Source of the DNA: Diphasiastrum complanatum | Taxonomy: Eukaryota; Streptophyta; Lycopodiopsida; Lycopodiales; Lycopodiaceae | Direction: 5' to 3' | Assembly (NCBI GenBank): GCA_029204225.1 | Contig: CM055099.1 | Span: 61,411,753 to 61,475,752 of the forward strand | DNA length: 64,000 bases | Part shown: one piece after another, positions 21,526 to 32,905 of the stretch | Position numbering within the stretch: the stretch's first letter is position 1 | Layout: each line of letters begins with the position of its first letter | The notes under the pieces: model-generated | Told to the model about the DNA's origin: nothing | Databases searched by the model: none | What the model saw: the letters and a program-made list of their open reading frames with translations, nothing else | Program-made: the position numbers and the translations under genes

Positions 21526-22443
21526 TGATATCAGAGTAGCAATAGTCCTGCGTGTTTGATCAGTGGATACAGCTTGTCACAGGCTCCACAACGAAGTGAG
21601 AAAGTGCTTCACGGGAGGTAAAAGCTTGGACAGATAAAAACGGTTGAAAGAAATCCTTCTTTGGTGTATTTTGCAGGTTTGGAGCTCAGAATCATTAGTG
21701 GGGAACGAAGACACAGTCTCGGAGGCATCAAAAAGGCCAGACCGGTATCAAACAAGTTGAAAATCTATTGAGTGGAAAGATTTTTACAATACTTCCTAGT
21801 TGTTGTGAAAAGCACAGTCTCGAAGGCATCCAAAAGGCCAGGGCAGCATCAGACAGATTGAAAATCTGTTGAGTGGGGGAGATTCTTACAATACTTCCTA
21901 GTTGTTGTGGAAAGTGCTATTTGTGTGAGAGGTTTGCCAAGAAATCTCTCATTTCTCTGTTTGGAGTACCACAAATCACACTAGATAGTGTCTAGTACTG
22001 TCATTCAGAGTTAGGAAGCTTCATACTTTTCACATTACTGATCTCTGTCTTTTGAACGATCACACATTTTGAAATCTAGAATATTCTCTCTGAAAGTTCT
22101 TATATTCTCTCTACTTTTCATCTTGGCCGTACTAATATCGGATCGACGAGCCAGAGGTAAAGAAACCCAAGAGCAGTCGTACATCCGCGCGTCATACCGA
22201 TATCACATATCAGTACCAATATTGGAGCAACGCGCCATAGGTAAAGAAAATCCAGAGCAGTCATCCATCCGCGCGTTATACCGATATCGCATATCTGTAC
22301 CAATATCGGATCTACACGCGCGAGCTAAAGAGAATCCCGAGTAGTCGTGCACCCGCGCGTCGTACCGATATCAGGTGTCCAACCAAAAAATTTACAGTTC
22401 TGTGGTGTGATAAATTTTGTGAACCAAACTCGTCTATCCAGTA
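21526..22443 (+). other. Primer-binding site and repeat-bearing leader of element E
   Basis: The primer-binding site is at 21526-21538. The leader then holds a 101-bp tandem duplication (units start at 21712 and 21813, both with cacagtctcg) and three copies of an 84-bp unit (anchors gtaaag at 22157 and 22241, ctaaag at 22325; roughly 22120-22375) containing ccgcgcgt and ccgatatc. An open frame through the 84-bp units is a by-product of the period being divisible by three. Confidence 0.7.
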
Positions 22444-23292
22444 ATGGCAACTCTAAGCGAGAGTGTCCTTAATGAGTCAAGCAAATTGGAAGGTGCCGTC
22501 AACTATGCAGTTTGGAAATTCAAACTGAAGAACATTTTGATGGAAAATGAGTTGTGGGAGATCGTGACAAGTGAAGAGACAAGGTCAGTGATTGAAGAAG
22601 ATCAGCGGACATTTGATAGGAGAAAACAAAAAGCCCAGAATGTCATCAACTTATCAGTTAGAGATGCAATTATTCCCTATATTTTAGATTCAGAAGGACC
22701 AAAAGAAGCGTGGGATACATTGAAGGCATTGTTTGGAACGACAAATACATCTCGAATATTGTTTCTGAAGATGAAGTTACATACATTGCGGATGGATGAT
22801 GGTGCAACTATTGTCGATCACATATTGAAGATCAAAGAGATCCGTGACCAATTAGCAGCAGTTGGAGAGTGAGTACAAGATCGTGAGATCGTGCAATTGA
22901 CATTTAATAGTCTGAGTGAGTCACATCATATGTTTGTGACGAGTATGGCCACAAGAGAAAATCTTCCAACCTATGAGGAACTAGGTGGATTGCTTTTGCA
23001 AGAAGAGCAACGTCAAGAGAACTTGAATCATCGTAACAGGAGCTATGATCAAGCTCTTGTAGTTAGAGGACGAGGTGGAAGATTTGGTCGTGGAAGGTAT
23101 CAATCGAGAGGAGGAAACTCAAGTCGGGGATCATTTCAACAATTTCATGAGCAAGTCAATGATAGTCTGAATCGAGGCAATTGGAATCAAGGCCGAGGTC
23201 AAGAATGCGGCTATTCAAGACAAAATAAACCTGGAAATTGTAGATACTGCAACAAACCTGGCCACTGGGAGCATGAATGCTTCAAGAAATAG
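22444..23292 (+). pseudogene. Copia gag with zinc knuckle, element E
   Basis: The ATG at 22444 begins a gag of another copia family: NYAVWKFKLKNILMENELWEIV, SEGPKEAWDTLKALFGTTNTSR and VDHILKIKEIRDQLAAVGE. A TGA at 22870-22872 interrupts the frame, which goes on unchanged with EIVQLTFNSLSESHHMFVTS. A Gly/Arg-rich RNA-binding stretch (RGRGGRFGRGRYQSRGG) precedes a complete CX2CX4HX4C knuckle, CRYCNKPGHWEHEC. A TAG at 23290-23292 and a frame change at the run of eight A just after it separate gag from protease. Confidence 0.87.
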
Positions 23293-23319
23293 AAGGAGAT
23301 GGAACAAAAAAAACAAATG

Positions 23320-24140
23320 GCAAGCGAAAAATTATGTTGATCAACATCAATTTGATGACTATTATTATGAAGACAATTATATTGATCAACATCAATATGA
23401 AGATGATACTGGTGAGAGTTCAAAATTGTTCATTACAGCATTAATGACAAGTGATGAAGCCAAGGATACATGGTACATTGATAGCGGTACATCCAAACAC
23501 ATGACTTCAAGGAAAGAGTGATTTTTAGAACTCAAGGAAACTGACAATGGTGATGAAGTTGGACAAGCTGATGGCAAATTGCTATCTGTTAAAGGAGTTG
23601 GCGTGGTACTAGTGAAGTTAGCCAGTGGGAAGATAAAGCAGATAAACAATGTGCAATATATACATGGCTTAGCTAACAATCTACTATCTGTTGGGAGGAT
23701 GGCTGATCAACAACTCAAGGTTGAGTTTGACAGTGACAAATGTCTTGTCAAAGACATCAAGAATCACTACAAAGTGATTGCTACATGAGCTAGAGTCAAC
23801 GGGAATCGACTCTACAAATTAAATGTGAGATCTTTAACTCAAGCTATGGTAAGCATTGTTGATAGTCGAAGTGGTCTTTGGCATCAAAGGTTTGGTCATA
23901 TTAGTGCTCAAAGCTTGCAAATCCTTAAAAGAGGTAATCTAGTTGTTGGATTGCCTGATATCTCTTTTGAAGGAAAAATCTGTAAGGGTTGCATATTGGG
24001 AAAATAGCATAGAGAGAGATTTCCCAAAGATGGAGCAAGAAGAGCCAATGGCATTCTTGATCTTGTTCATAGTGATCTATGTGGACCAATACAAACTAGG
24101 TCCATTAGTGGTTGTTACCATTCATCACATTCATTGATTA
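23320..24140 (+). pseudogene. Copia protease and pre-integrase, element E
   Basis: The frame continues with an acidic Tyr/Gln-rich linker, then the protease TWYIDSGTSKHMTS (about 23470), VQYIHGLANNLLSVGRMAD, and the pre-integrase LWHQRFGHISAQSLQIL and CKGCILGK. In-frame stops are at 23519-23521 (TGA), 23786-23788 (TGA) and 24005-24007 (TAG). The first integrase part, DLVHSDLCGPIQT, is present before the frame breaks near 24120. Confidence 0.85.
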
Positions 24141-25200
24141 CTATAGTAGACATATCTAGATTTATTTCATAAGCAAGAAATCTGATGCTTTTGCCAAGTT
24201 TAGAGAGTTCAAAGCTCTAGTTGAAAAACAAATAGGTTGTTATATTAAGACCCTCAGATCAAATGGTGGCGGTGAGTCTTTTTCAGCAGAGTTTATAAAG
24301 TTTTGCAAGGATCAGGGGATCAAGAGACAAACCACTACACCCTATTCACCACAACAGAACGGAGTTGCAGAACAAAAAAACAGATCCATTGTGGAGATGG
24401 CTAGGGCAATGCTTAAGAGCAAGGGTTTGCCAAATACTTTTTGGGCAAAAGCATGCAACACAACTACTCATATCTTGAATCGATGTCCTACAAAGTCCGT
24501 GGAGGGTAAGATACCTTACGAAGCTTTTACTGGAAAGAAACCTAATGTTTCTCATTTACGAGTATTTGGTTGTGATGCTTACGCTCATGTACTTAATGAA
24601 AAATGAAAGAAACTGGATGCAAAAGCTGTTAAGTGTATTTTCCTTGGATATGATGAAAGCGCCAAGGCATATAGGATGTATGGCACAGATGCACAAAAGA
24701 TCGTGATTTCAAGATATGCTACTTTTGATGAGATGGTTCAAAATGACCAAATAAAATTGACAATTGATCCCTTTGATGATAAAGCTAAAGTGCAAGTGAA
24801 GGAAGAAGTTGGTGTCGATATGGAAGAGCCAATCGAAAAAGACGGGGTCAATAATGAGATTCCTAGGAGAGTGCCTAAGTGGTACTTGTCAGTAACAAGT
24901 GATGCCAATAAGGGAGATACTCCCAAATCAAGCGAGCAGGGAGAGCTTAGAAGATCAAGTAGAAATCGAAAGCCTCCTACAAGATTAGAAATGAATCTAG
25001 CCCTAATGGGTTCCGTGCTCAAGGCTCAAGAGCCAAAAACTTTTGATAAAGCAAAGGAGCAGAAGGAGTGGCGTGAAGCTATGGAAACAGAAATGGAAGC
25101 TGTAACGAAAAATAGGACATGGAACTTGGTTGAGCTACCTGATGTAAGACGCCTATCACTTGCAAAAGGATATACAAGATCAAATATGGAGCTGATGGGC
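24141..25200 (+). pseudogene. Copia integrase, element E
   Basis: After a frameshift this shows the integrase core: the second Asp region around 24240 (TLRSNGGGE), the Glu region PYSPQQNGVAEQKNRS (about 24345) and KGLPNTFWAKACNTTTHILN, then KKPNVSHLRVFGCDAYAHV. A TGA at 24604-24606 follows LNEK. The stretch KCIFLGYDESAKAYRMY and the Glu-rich linker RRSSRNRKPPTRLEMNL lead to the RT domain start EQKEWREAMETEMEAV. Confidence 0.83.
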
Positions 25201-25223
25201 AACTCAACAAGTACAAAGCACGG

Positions 25224-25970
25224 TTGGTTACGAGAGGATTTGAGCAGCAGGAAGGTATTGATTTTGAGAAAACCTTCGCACCCGTAGCTAAGATGGTAAC
25301 TATACGTTCTATCATTGCTATTTCTATTTTCTATGGTTGGAAGATCCAGCAAATGGACGTTAAATCTGCTTTTCTTAATGGAGTGCTAGATGAAGAGGTG
25401 TACTTAGTACAACCTCAAGGATTTGTTGAGTCAGGGAGAGAGCATCTCGTTTGTAAGCTCAACAAAGCCATTTATGGACTGAAGCAAGCACCATGGACAT
25501 GGTACTCTTGCATTGATGAACACTTCAAGCGAAGGGGAATGGTAAAGAGTGATGTTGATTCTAATCTTTACATTCTAAGGCAAGACTCAGATATAGTGTT
25601 CATTGTGTTGTACGTGGATGATTTGATTATTACAAGAAGTAATGAGAGCTTAATTGATGAAATAAAATCAGATCTTTCCAATGCTTTTGACATGAGTGAT
25701 CTAGGACTAATGCACTATTGTCTTGGCATTGAAGTATGGCAAAAGGAAGACATGGTCTTTCTTACACAAAGCAAATATGCACGAGATTTGCTTTATAAGT
25801 TCAATATGCAGAATTGTAAGCCTTTGAGTACACCTATGGATGTCAACATCAAGCTTACTGCATATGATGAATCTGAGAAAGTGGATGCTTATTTGTATAG
25901 ACAACTGGTGGGTAGTTTGATTTATTTGACACACCCACGACCTGATATTTCTTATGCTATTATTTTCGGT
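25224..25970 (+). pseudogene. Copia reverse transcriptase, element E (3' truncated)
   Basis: This is an RVT_2 reverse transcriptase in a new frame: FEKTFAPVAKMVTIRS, QQMDVKSAFLNGVLDEEVY, KAIYGLKQAPWTWYS, and the catalytic IVLYVDDLIITRS near 25605. It then reads KPLSTPMDVN and GSLIYLTHPRPDISYA. The frame is intact for 240 codons, so the polymerase is among the better preserved here. The element is cut right after RPDISYA: RNase H and the 3' LTR do not follow, but an inverted RNase H end plus LTR of the same family lie 0.8-1.3 kb downstream. Confidence 0.87.
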
Positions 25971-26010
25971 GCCCTGGAACGTTAATGATGTTCGTGTTTA
26001 CGTTCCACCA

Positions 26011-26180
26011 GCCAAAACCTGCTAAAAAGGTTACCCGTCAGACTTTGCAAAGAGGCTCAGTGGGTCCCATCGGGCTTTACAAAGGAGCCCACTGGCCAAA
26101 ACCTGGCAAATAGATTACCCGTCGGCTTTACAAAGAGGCCCGCTGGGTCCCCATGGGCTTTTTTGTTGAGCCCGATAGGC
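26011..26180 (+). repeat. 84-bp tandem duplication
   Basis: Two imperfect units start gccaaaacct at 26011 and 26095 and each contain ggcttt, caaagaggc and tgggtccc. They interrupt the end of element E. No coding function is seen. Confidence 0.6.
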
Positions 26181-26249
26181 TAATCCACCGGCCAAACCAG
26201 TCCAAGCGTCACGAAAAGGTTGCTTTTGGTTTTTAGTTAATAAGCTTTT

Positions 26250-26756
26250 TCACGTAATTATGTCAACAATAAAGTTATTTTCGTGAAAAAATACAATAAT
26301 TACGTCAATATGAAAACCTTGGTAAACACTCCTTCTTTCAAATGGTAGGGTAATCATCTTTGTTTCTGGCATACAGGTTTGCTTTCTTTTCTCAATGATA
26401 TAGTATTTTTTCACTAGTTGTGGAGGTAGCAAGTATGTAGCCTCAATAAGATCAAGATGGCCTTTGATTACAAGATTAGATTTATCATCCAGAAAGTTCA
26501 TAAGTTGTGGACTAGTCAAGCTAGAATGCAAAATCTTGATAATCAACACTTTGCCTATATTGTGATCTTGATCTTCATGGTCATTATGAGGCATGGAGGC
26601 CTCGAATTTCCCTCTTTGTGATGCAACTATTTTCAAGGAAATGGAGCTTTCAAACCCAAGATCATCTTCAAGCATGGAGGGAAATGGTGGCAAATTGGTG
26701 GAATGCTCATCAAAGGAGTTCAAATCTAGCCTTGAAAACAATGATGCTTCTATCAA
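26250..26756 (-). CDS. Unidentified 168-codon reading frame
   Basis: Not recognised. It is an open minus-strand frame between the broken end of element E and the inverted LTR. It is acidic and His/Asp-rich in the middle (NDHEDQDHNIG), then LVIKGHLDLIEATYLLPPQLVKKYY. No motif, signal peptide or membrane segment is evident. Codon use is as AT-rich as the surroundings. It may be the remnant of a transposon passenger, or chance. Confidence 0.2.
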   Translation of the reverse strand: MIEASLFSRLDLNSFDEHSTNLPPFPSMLEDDLGFESSISLKIVASQRGKFEASMPHNDHEDQDHNIGKVLIIKILHSSLTSPQLMNFLDDKSNLVIKGHLDLIEATYLLPPQLVKKYYIIEKRKQTCMPETKMITLPFERRSVYQGFHIDVIIVFFHENNFIVDIIT

Positions 26757-26795
26757 TCACTCCAATTGAAGATCTAAGCTTGACAAATGAATCTT

Positions 26796-27058
26796 TGTCA
26801 AGAATTAGATATGCAACATCAAGCATTCACCATAAGCAATCACCACAAGAAGGCGGAAGAAGAACACGCATTGTCACTCTATCACACTAACTCATACAAA
26901 ATGTAAAAAGTACAAATAAACCTTGAACCCCTGATAGAGAGAGAAAACCTACGAGTAGACTAATAGACTAGCCTATGGCTAATGACAGTTGGTCACAACT
27001 GTCAACATTAATGTACCTCATAAACAATAACAATGAAGTTTATCATTGATTTCTAACA
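26796..27058 (-). repeat. Inverted 3' LTR of the element E family
   Basis: This is the reverse complement of the LTR at 21264-21525: it reads tgtcaagaattag at its left edge and ends tttctaaca at 27058. The next bases, ctctccctcaat, are the complement of a polypurine tract ATTGAGGGAGAG, so this is a 3' LTR read on the minus strand. Confidence 0.85.
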
Positions 27059-27109
27059 CTCTCCCTCAATGATAAAATTACATTCTTCTATTCCTAATAG
27101 AGTACGAAA

Positions 27110-27312
27110 CCTCTCAAATTTACATCTATCTAATGACTTAGTAAAAATACCTGCCATTTGATCTTCATATTTACAAAAACAAGATCAATGGCTCCATCAA
27201 AAAATTTCTCTTGAACAAAATGGTAGTGTATTTTGATGTGCTTGGTTCGAGCATGTAGAACTGGATTTTTGGCAAGGTGAATGCAACTACCCTTAAATCT
27301 TTCAAATTTCAC
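27110..27312 (-). pseudogene. Copia RNase H C-terminus next to the inverted LTR
   Basis: On the minus strand it reads SCIHLAKNPVLHARTKHIKIHYHFVQEKF, the end of a copia RNase H. It leads through a polypurine tract into the inverted LTR at 26796-27058. It supplies the part that element E lacks, so it may be E's own 3' end turned around, or a second copy. It breaks off at 27312, where gypsy sequence starts. Confidence 0.7.
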
Positions 27313-27323
27313 TTTACGTAATT

Positions 27324-28145
27324 ATGTTTTTTAAAACCCCGGTGTTTACTGAGCTAGAGAGGTTGAAGAATGTAGGCTTGATTTTTCCAATCGAAACCAC
27401 TGAGTGGTGTTCTCCCATTGTACCAAGACCAAAGAAAATTTTCTCTCAAATCAGAGTTTTCCATGACTATAAAAAACTGAACAAACAAACCCAGAAGGAT
27501 CACTACACGATACCATTCATAGATCAAGTTCTAGAGGACTTTGCCAGGAAAGAAATATACTCTTTTATGGATTGCTTTGACAAATATACTCAGATAGCCA
27601 TTGTTGAGGAAGATAAGCTAAAGACTACCTTCACTACTACATTTGGGACTTTCGCCTATCATGTCATGCCATTTGGATTAATTAACACCCTTGCTACTTA
27701 TTAGTGTTTTATGAACCAGAAATTGGAAGACATATTGAATGACCACCTTAAAATATTTATTCACATCTAGCAGTATTAGAAGATTGTTTCCAAATGTGCA
27801 GTGTCATGTGTCACTTTGAACGCAAATAAGTGTTTGTTTGGAGTCCCCTATGGAGTACTGTCAAGGCATGTAATTAGTCGATACAGAATGATTGTCGATC
27901 CGAAAAAAATTGTCGTGCTATTATCTATAGCATCACCCACCATGATCACCCAATTAAGATTCTTCTTAGGTTCAACCAGATACTACAGACGATATATTAT
28001 GGCTTATGCCTTTCGATCCTACCCTTTGACAAAGTTGTTAAGGAAAGACACTAAGTGGAACTAGATTGAGGAATGTGAACATGCTTTCCAAGATTTGAAA
28101 CAAGCTTTAGCACAAGCTTCTATGCTAAAACCAGTAGAGTATGAC
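27324..28145 (+). pseudogene. Ty3/gypsy reverse transcriptase and start of RNase H
   Basis: The RVT_1 pattern of Ty3/gypsy elements is clear: LERLKNVGLIFPIETTEWCSPIV, IRVFHDYKKLNKQTQKDHY, FIDQVLEDFARKEIYSFMDCF, FTTTFGTFAYHVMPFGLINT, then LNANKCLFG, GVLSRHVISRYRMIVDPKKI, TQLRFFLGSTRYYRRYI and EECEHAFQDLKQALAQA. Usual landmarks are altered: the Lys after KKL is kept, but the catalytic F/Y-x-D-D block is not readable between 27704 and 27801, where stops (27702-27704, 27768-27770) and a frame change occur. Neither integrase nor LTR is nearby. Confidence 0.8.
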
Positions 28146-29463
28146 TGACCCTTTTTCAACATAATGACATCTCTCTAGACCCAGCCTCTCTAAAAATCTC
28201 AACAACATTTTGAGTTCAGGATCCTTGCTTGGAATTCTCAAAAAAAGCTCTAACTCAGCCACTCAAATCAATAGCAACATGGCCTCACTCAATCTCCTCT
28301 TTCTCTCACTGGCCGCTCCTCTCTCTTTACAAAGTTTGATGAAAACTTGCCCTTCAGCATGATAGCTTTTCATTCTTCAATAGTCTCTTCACCTCATGTA
28401 CCCTCCATCATGTCTCTTCATCATATACCCACGTTTTACTTTTGACTTTTTAACAACCTCCTTGCCTTTTTGACATTTAGAAAAAGGGTGATGTTGTCCT
28501 TTAATTTATTGTGAATATAATATACATTGTCCATTAAAGGGATGACACTTCAGCACAGTTAGCTCACATGCCTAATTTTTTAAGTTCTTTGAAGGGCTGT
28601 AAGTGCCATTATTGTAGCCTCTGACCATTAATTCTTTGACATGTCAATAAAATGAAGTTCTTCTATAATTTGTCAACTTCTATTGGAAAATTCACTTAGA
28701 CACTAATATTAAAATTAGCATCTGACCTTCGACTACTTTGTACGTTTGTCGGCTCTTTCCTTCTGAATTTTTTATTCTTCTTCTTTATTGGGCCCAAAAC
28801 TGTCTATTATTTACTGAATCTTGCTGCATTCTCGTACAAATGCCCTTGTATCTTTAATTCCCGTATTCATGCATCTCATTTCTATTTCCATGTTCAATTT
28901 TTTTGATAATCACCAAGTACTGTTATGTCACTTTTTCTGGCCAATTTTTTGGTGATGGCTCAAGAGGTATGGTTATGAATTTTCCAGTTGCTGAACTTAT
29001 CATGTGACAGACTAGAGCGATCTTGGGTTCAAACTGATTGTTCTTAAAAAGCATAGAGATTTTATATTAGCCAAACTATTGATAAGTACATAAAAGTTGT
29101 GCTCGGCATTGCTGATGCTTTATAACCGGGCCAATTCTAAGGTCGTATAATGTTCAACTAATAGTTGTGACCTATTTCTAGGAAAATTGGCATTTTGCTC
29201 GGTACATAGAATTCAATATCTTGTCTAATATTTTCCAACGGTTCCTAAGATCGCTGTAAAACCTATCTACCACTATCATGTCCAGCCACTTTAAGTGTGG
29301 ACTGGGACCCTTTGTCTCAATACTTCGCATCAAAATTTGTCGAAATCTATGACATTCAAAAAATTTACAAAAATTCTATAACGGATTCTCGTTCATATTA
29401 GTCTAATTTTTGGTAACAAAAATTTAGCTAACACTAAAGAGCCTACTTGGACTTGGATTTTGT
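28146..29463. other. No recognisable gene
   Basis: I read both strands and found no coding motif, RNA gene or tandem repeat here. The sequence is AT-rich with many stops in all frames. Confidence 0.4.
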
Positions 29464-29885
29464 AGGTGACACAGTGGATCAAAAATCTACAAGTGCATTT
29501 GCTACATTCTTTTGTGATGGAGTAGTATCATGGCTTTCCGAAAAGCAAGATACTAATCCGAGTACAAGGCCTTAACATCTACATGCAAGGAGGTCTTATG
29601 TCTCAAAAGGCTTTTGGTGGAGCTTCAAGTCATGGATGCCAAGGAGGTTACATGGATCTATTTTGACAACCAATCAGCCCAACAACTTGCCACGAATCCT
29701 ACATTCCATGCAAGGAGCAAGCATATCAAGATTGCTCATCATTTTGTGAGAGAGAAGGTGCAAGCAAGAGAGATCAAACTCCATAATGTGCCATCATCGG
29801 ATTTCTTAGCTAATCTACTCACTAAATCCTTGCCTAATAATTCTTTCATCAAGCTAAGATCATTACTTGGAGTAAATGACAAATA
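29464..29885 (+). pseudogene. Copia RNase H, element G
   Basis: It begins GDTVDQKSTSAFATFFCDG and VVSWLSEKQDT, shifts frame at about 29560 (a deletion in the S-CEAEY region), and continues with VELQVMDAKEVTWIYFDNQSAQQLATNP, ARSKHIKIAHHFVREKVQAREI and FLANLLTKSLPNNSFIKLRSLLGV. It ends at a TAA at 29884-29886. The catalytic Glu block is damaged. It is the same family as element I (34680-35550). Confidence 0.82.
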
Positions 29886-29910
29886 AACCATAGTTTCTCA
29901 AGCTAGATTT

Positions 29911-30597
29911 GAGGAGGAGTGTGAAAAATGACCATTCTAGCTTGGTTTGTGAATAATTTTTTGATGTACATTGTAATCCACATGTGTGAGAGAATATTTC
30001 CAAGTGTAGATTAGTCTTAGGTAGGTTAGATCTTTATCAAAGGGGTAGGCAAGTCAATCTGGTCATAATTCCTTAAATCTAGAACCAAACTCCATGAATC
30101 TAGGAAGTTGGTGAGTCAATCTAACCACCATGGTTAGTAGACCTAATGTTTATGTCAAGATGATTGAATAGGTGTACATGGTGATGATGTGGTACCTGAA
30201 CACATGTTGGACCTGCTTAGTTAGCCAAGAATGTTATCTCTTGGTACTATCAATCATTAATTCTATTGAGAGATCAAGAGAGATTGTGGAGTCATTTGAC
30301 AATTCTAGCAATCTACACATTTGTATTGTGATTTTGTGATTGGAATGAAATCTAAACTCTGTAAGCTTCATTCTCTATTAGTAGGCCATAATGGAGGCCA
30401 TACCACACATGTGTGGAGTCGAATTTACTTTTTTTGATCATCTTTTGATTGCTCTTGATTGTATGAGTCTAAAGTGTCAATCTAGATCAAGAAGTTGGAT
30501 TCTAGTTTTGCAATAGATACATGGATCAATCAATCAATCACTCACTCTTGGAGTCTTTTGTAGACTCATTCATGGTCCAAAGTACTATACTTCAACA
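29911..30597 (+). repeat. Polypurine tract and complete 3' LTR, element G (678 bp)
   Basis: GAGGAGGAG is followed by TGTGAAAAATGACC at 29920. The LTR ends in TTCAACA at 30597, by comparison with the LTR at 32906-33577, which ends TTTTAACA and is followed by a primer site. ACATGTGTG-type palindromes lie near 29979 and 30410. Confidence 0.78.
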
Positions 30598-31559
30598 TTT
30601 TGATGCTCCAAGTGATTGTTCCTAACAAGTTGTATTCTTAGGTGGATCTTCTTGGTATTCCCCCTTGCATCTAACTTTGAATAGCTTGTAATCTCATACC
30701 AAGTTTGAAATATTTACTTTGTTCATACAAACACTCGTAGTTCCAATTCTAATATATCTTAATCTTTGGACTCCTTTCCAAGTAAATTTAAAAGGTATCT
30801 CAATCAACAAAAATTGACTAAATGTGCTCAATGACAAAGCTATATCAAGCATTGTGCATATTTGATTTGATGTGCTCAATAAGAAAGCTATATAATGGCT
30901 AGTGCATAGTGCATAATGAGGAATACTTGAGTGATCCCACTCCTGTTTGTGTAGATTGCATTAAAAAAATTAGATGTCCATTTTGCATTTGATGGTTTCT
31001 ATTAGTAAGTCTATACATTCTTACTCAATTTCTTATTAAATTCACATGACCTATGCTATAAACACGATGAGATAGACATGGTCTTTGTATGCTCAAGTTG
31101 ATTGGTTACCCTAGATATTAACATTCATAATGATGTTTTCAAATTGATAGGAAACTTATCTCAAGTTTTTTTTTTTCAATATCCTGCATCCTTGATGAAA
31201 AGTCTATTTTAAAAAATGATGTCTTTTAAACCCGTAAAAATCATTTCTACGTTTTGTGAAGAAAATTCACTACAACTTCCTCAAACTTAAATACGTGCAT
31301 CTATTTTCTTTTTTGCAAAAAATTTTCCAAATGCACCTTCCACCCGAAGGTGGTGCAAACAAAAGAAAGAGTTGAAAAAGCAAAAAAAATTAGGAGGAAG
31401 GGCCCCTTAGGCCCTTCTGCCCCCGGGCTACTGCCCTTGCCTAGAAAAACACTCTCAAAAGAGTATCTTCTCCCCAGCCTTTAATCAAAAAATGGTGGCT
31501 TCTAAAATGTTGCATCTTCCATAGGTTGTCATCAACTTATTAGACTACCACTAAAAATA
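30598..31559. other. No recognisable gene
   Basis: No supported feature. Frames are short and closed. A GC-richer patch near 31400-31440 has no match I can name. Confidence 0.35.
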
Positions 31560-32270
31560 TGCCAAGTTACAAATCTTGTTTTGCATATTCTTCTTGCTTT
31601 CGTTGTGTCTAATTCTTCCAATCATTGTGAGAGCTGCATACTAAGTAAGCATTCTAGAACACCATTTCAATCTATTGGTTTCCCAACCACTAAAGGTTTT
31701 CTTGATTTAGTGCATGTTGATTTGTGTGGTCCAATGCAAGGCAAGGGGGAGCTAAGTACTTCATCACCTTCATTGACAATTACTCAAGAAGGAAAGTTGT
31801 TATGTTTATAAAACAAAACTTAGAAGCCTTAAGATGTTTTAGACAGTTTAAAGAATTCTTTGACATTGAAGTCTCAAGAAAAATCAAAGTTCTTAGAATG
31901 AATTTGGGTGGTGAATTCATCTCAACATAGTTTAAGAATTTTTCTTGGAGAATGGTATTAGGCAACAATTTAGCATGACCTATATTCCACAACAAAATGG
32001 TGTTGCTGAGGGAAAAAAAATAGAATACTTGTGTAATATGCAAGGTCTACATTGGCTTATGTAGGCTTACCAAATTACTGTTGGGCTGAAGTAGTGTCCG
32101 CTGCTGCATGTATCCAAATATGTGCATGACTAAGGCATTGAGGGATATTGCACCTCATTAGTTATGGACTGGTTCAAAGCTTTCTTTGAGACATACGAGG
32201 GTGTTTGGATGTGTAGCTTTCATGCACAACCCAAACAATTGAAGAAAAGTTAGATCCCATGAGTGTTAAA
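31560..32270 (+). pseudogene. Copia pre-integrase and integrase, element H
   Basis: The order is clear through several shifts: CESCILSKHSRTPFQSI, FLDLVHVDLCGPMQ, GGAKYFITFIDNYSRR, FREF-like RQFKEFFDIEVSRKIKVLRMNLGGEFIS (second Asp position now Asn), a QQNGVAE-like stretch near 31990 and the ALRDIAPH region to about 32270. LTR and polymerase parts are absent. At least five stops or frame changes are present. Confidence 0.72.
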
Positions 32271-32299
32271 ACTATTTTTGCTGGCTATTCTCATGACCA

Positions 32300-32905
32300 C
32301 AAGGGATATGACTTATACAGTCCTACAGATATTTGGTCAATATCCCTTAATGCATGTGCTACGCCTATCAAATCAAATCAGAGTGTCGAGTCGAATAATT
32401 TGGCTAATGCTACTTAATTCTGATTTTGAAGTCATCAAAACTGATAGGGTCGATTACGTAGACAAACTCTAAGTCTAATGATGTATAGTTGTGAAAGTGA
32501 TAGTTAGTTTAGACAAATCTGTAAGAGAGCAACATCAGATAGAATGATAAGGCAGAGTCGCATGACATACATATTAACATTATTCTGAACGCAAAACTCG
32601 TTGCCTTCAACATCCTCTTCTATGTATCTCCCTCTTCAGTTAGATCTAATTCTTAGTGCAAGCATAACCTTCATAGACATTGGCGCCAAGGGAGGTACTC
32701 TCTACTGCTTCTCTCTTGGCTCTCAGTATGATCACTACCACTTAGTCCATCACATAGTTCTTGAAGTAGTGCGGTACATGATGAAGAGGCTTAGGCTCTT
32801 AGGTGGGCATTTTGTCAAATTTTAGCTTGTGCTCGCTTACAACAACATTACCTTTGGAGGCTCCATACTAAGTGGGGATGTGCTAGTTGGGTACATAGAA
32901 AATTG
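32300..32905. other. No recognisable gene
   Basis: Between integrase H and the next LTR there is only weakly open sequence (for example a plus-strand frame at 32601-32825) without known motifs. Confidence 0.3.

Noticed and set aside
22069-22344. 91-codon frame with internal repeats
   Set aside because: It results from the 84-bp repeat in the leader of element E.
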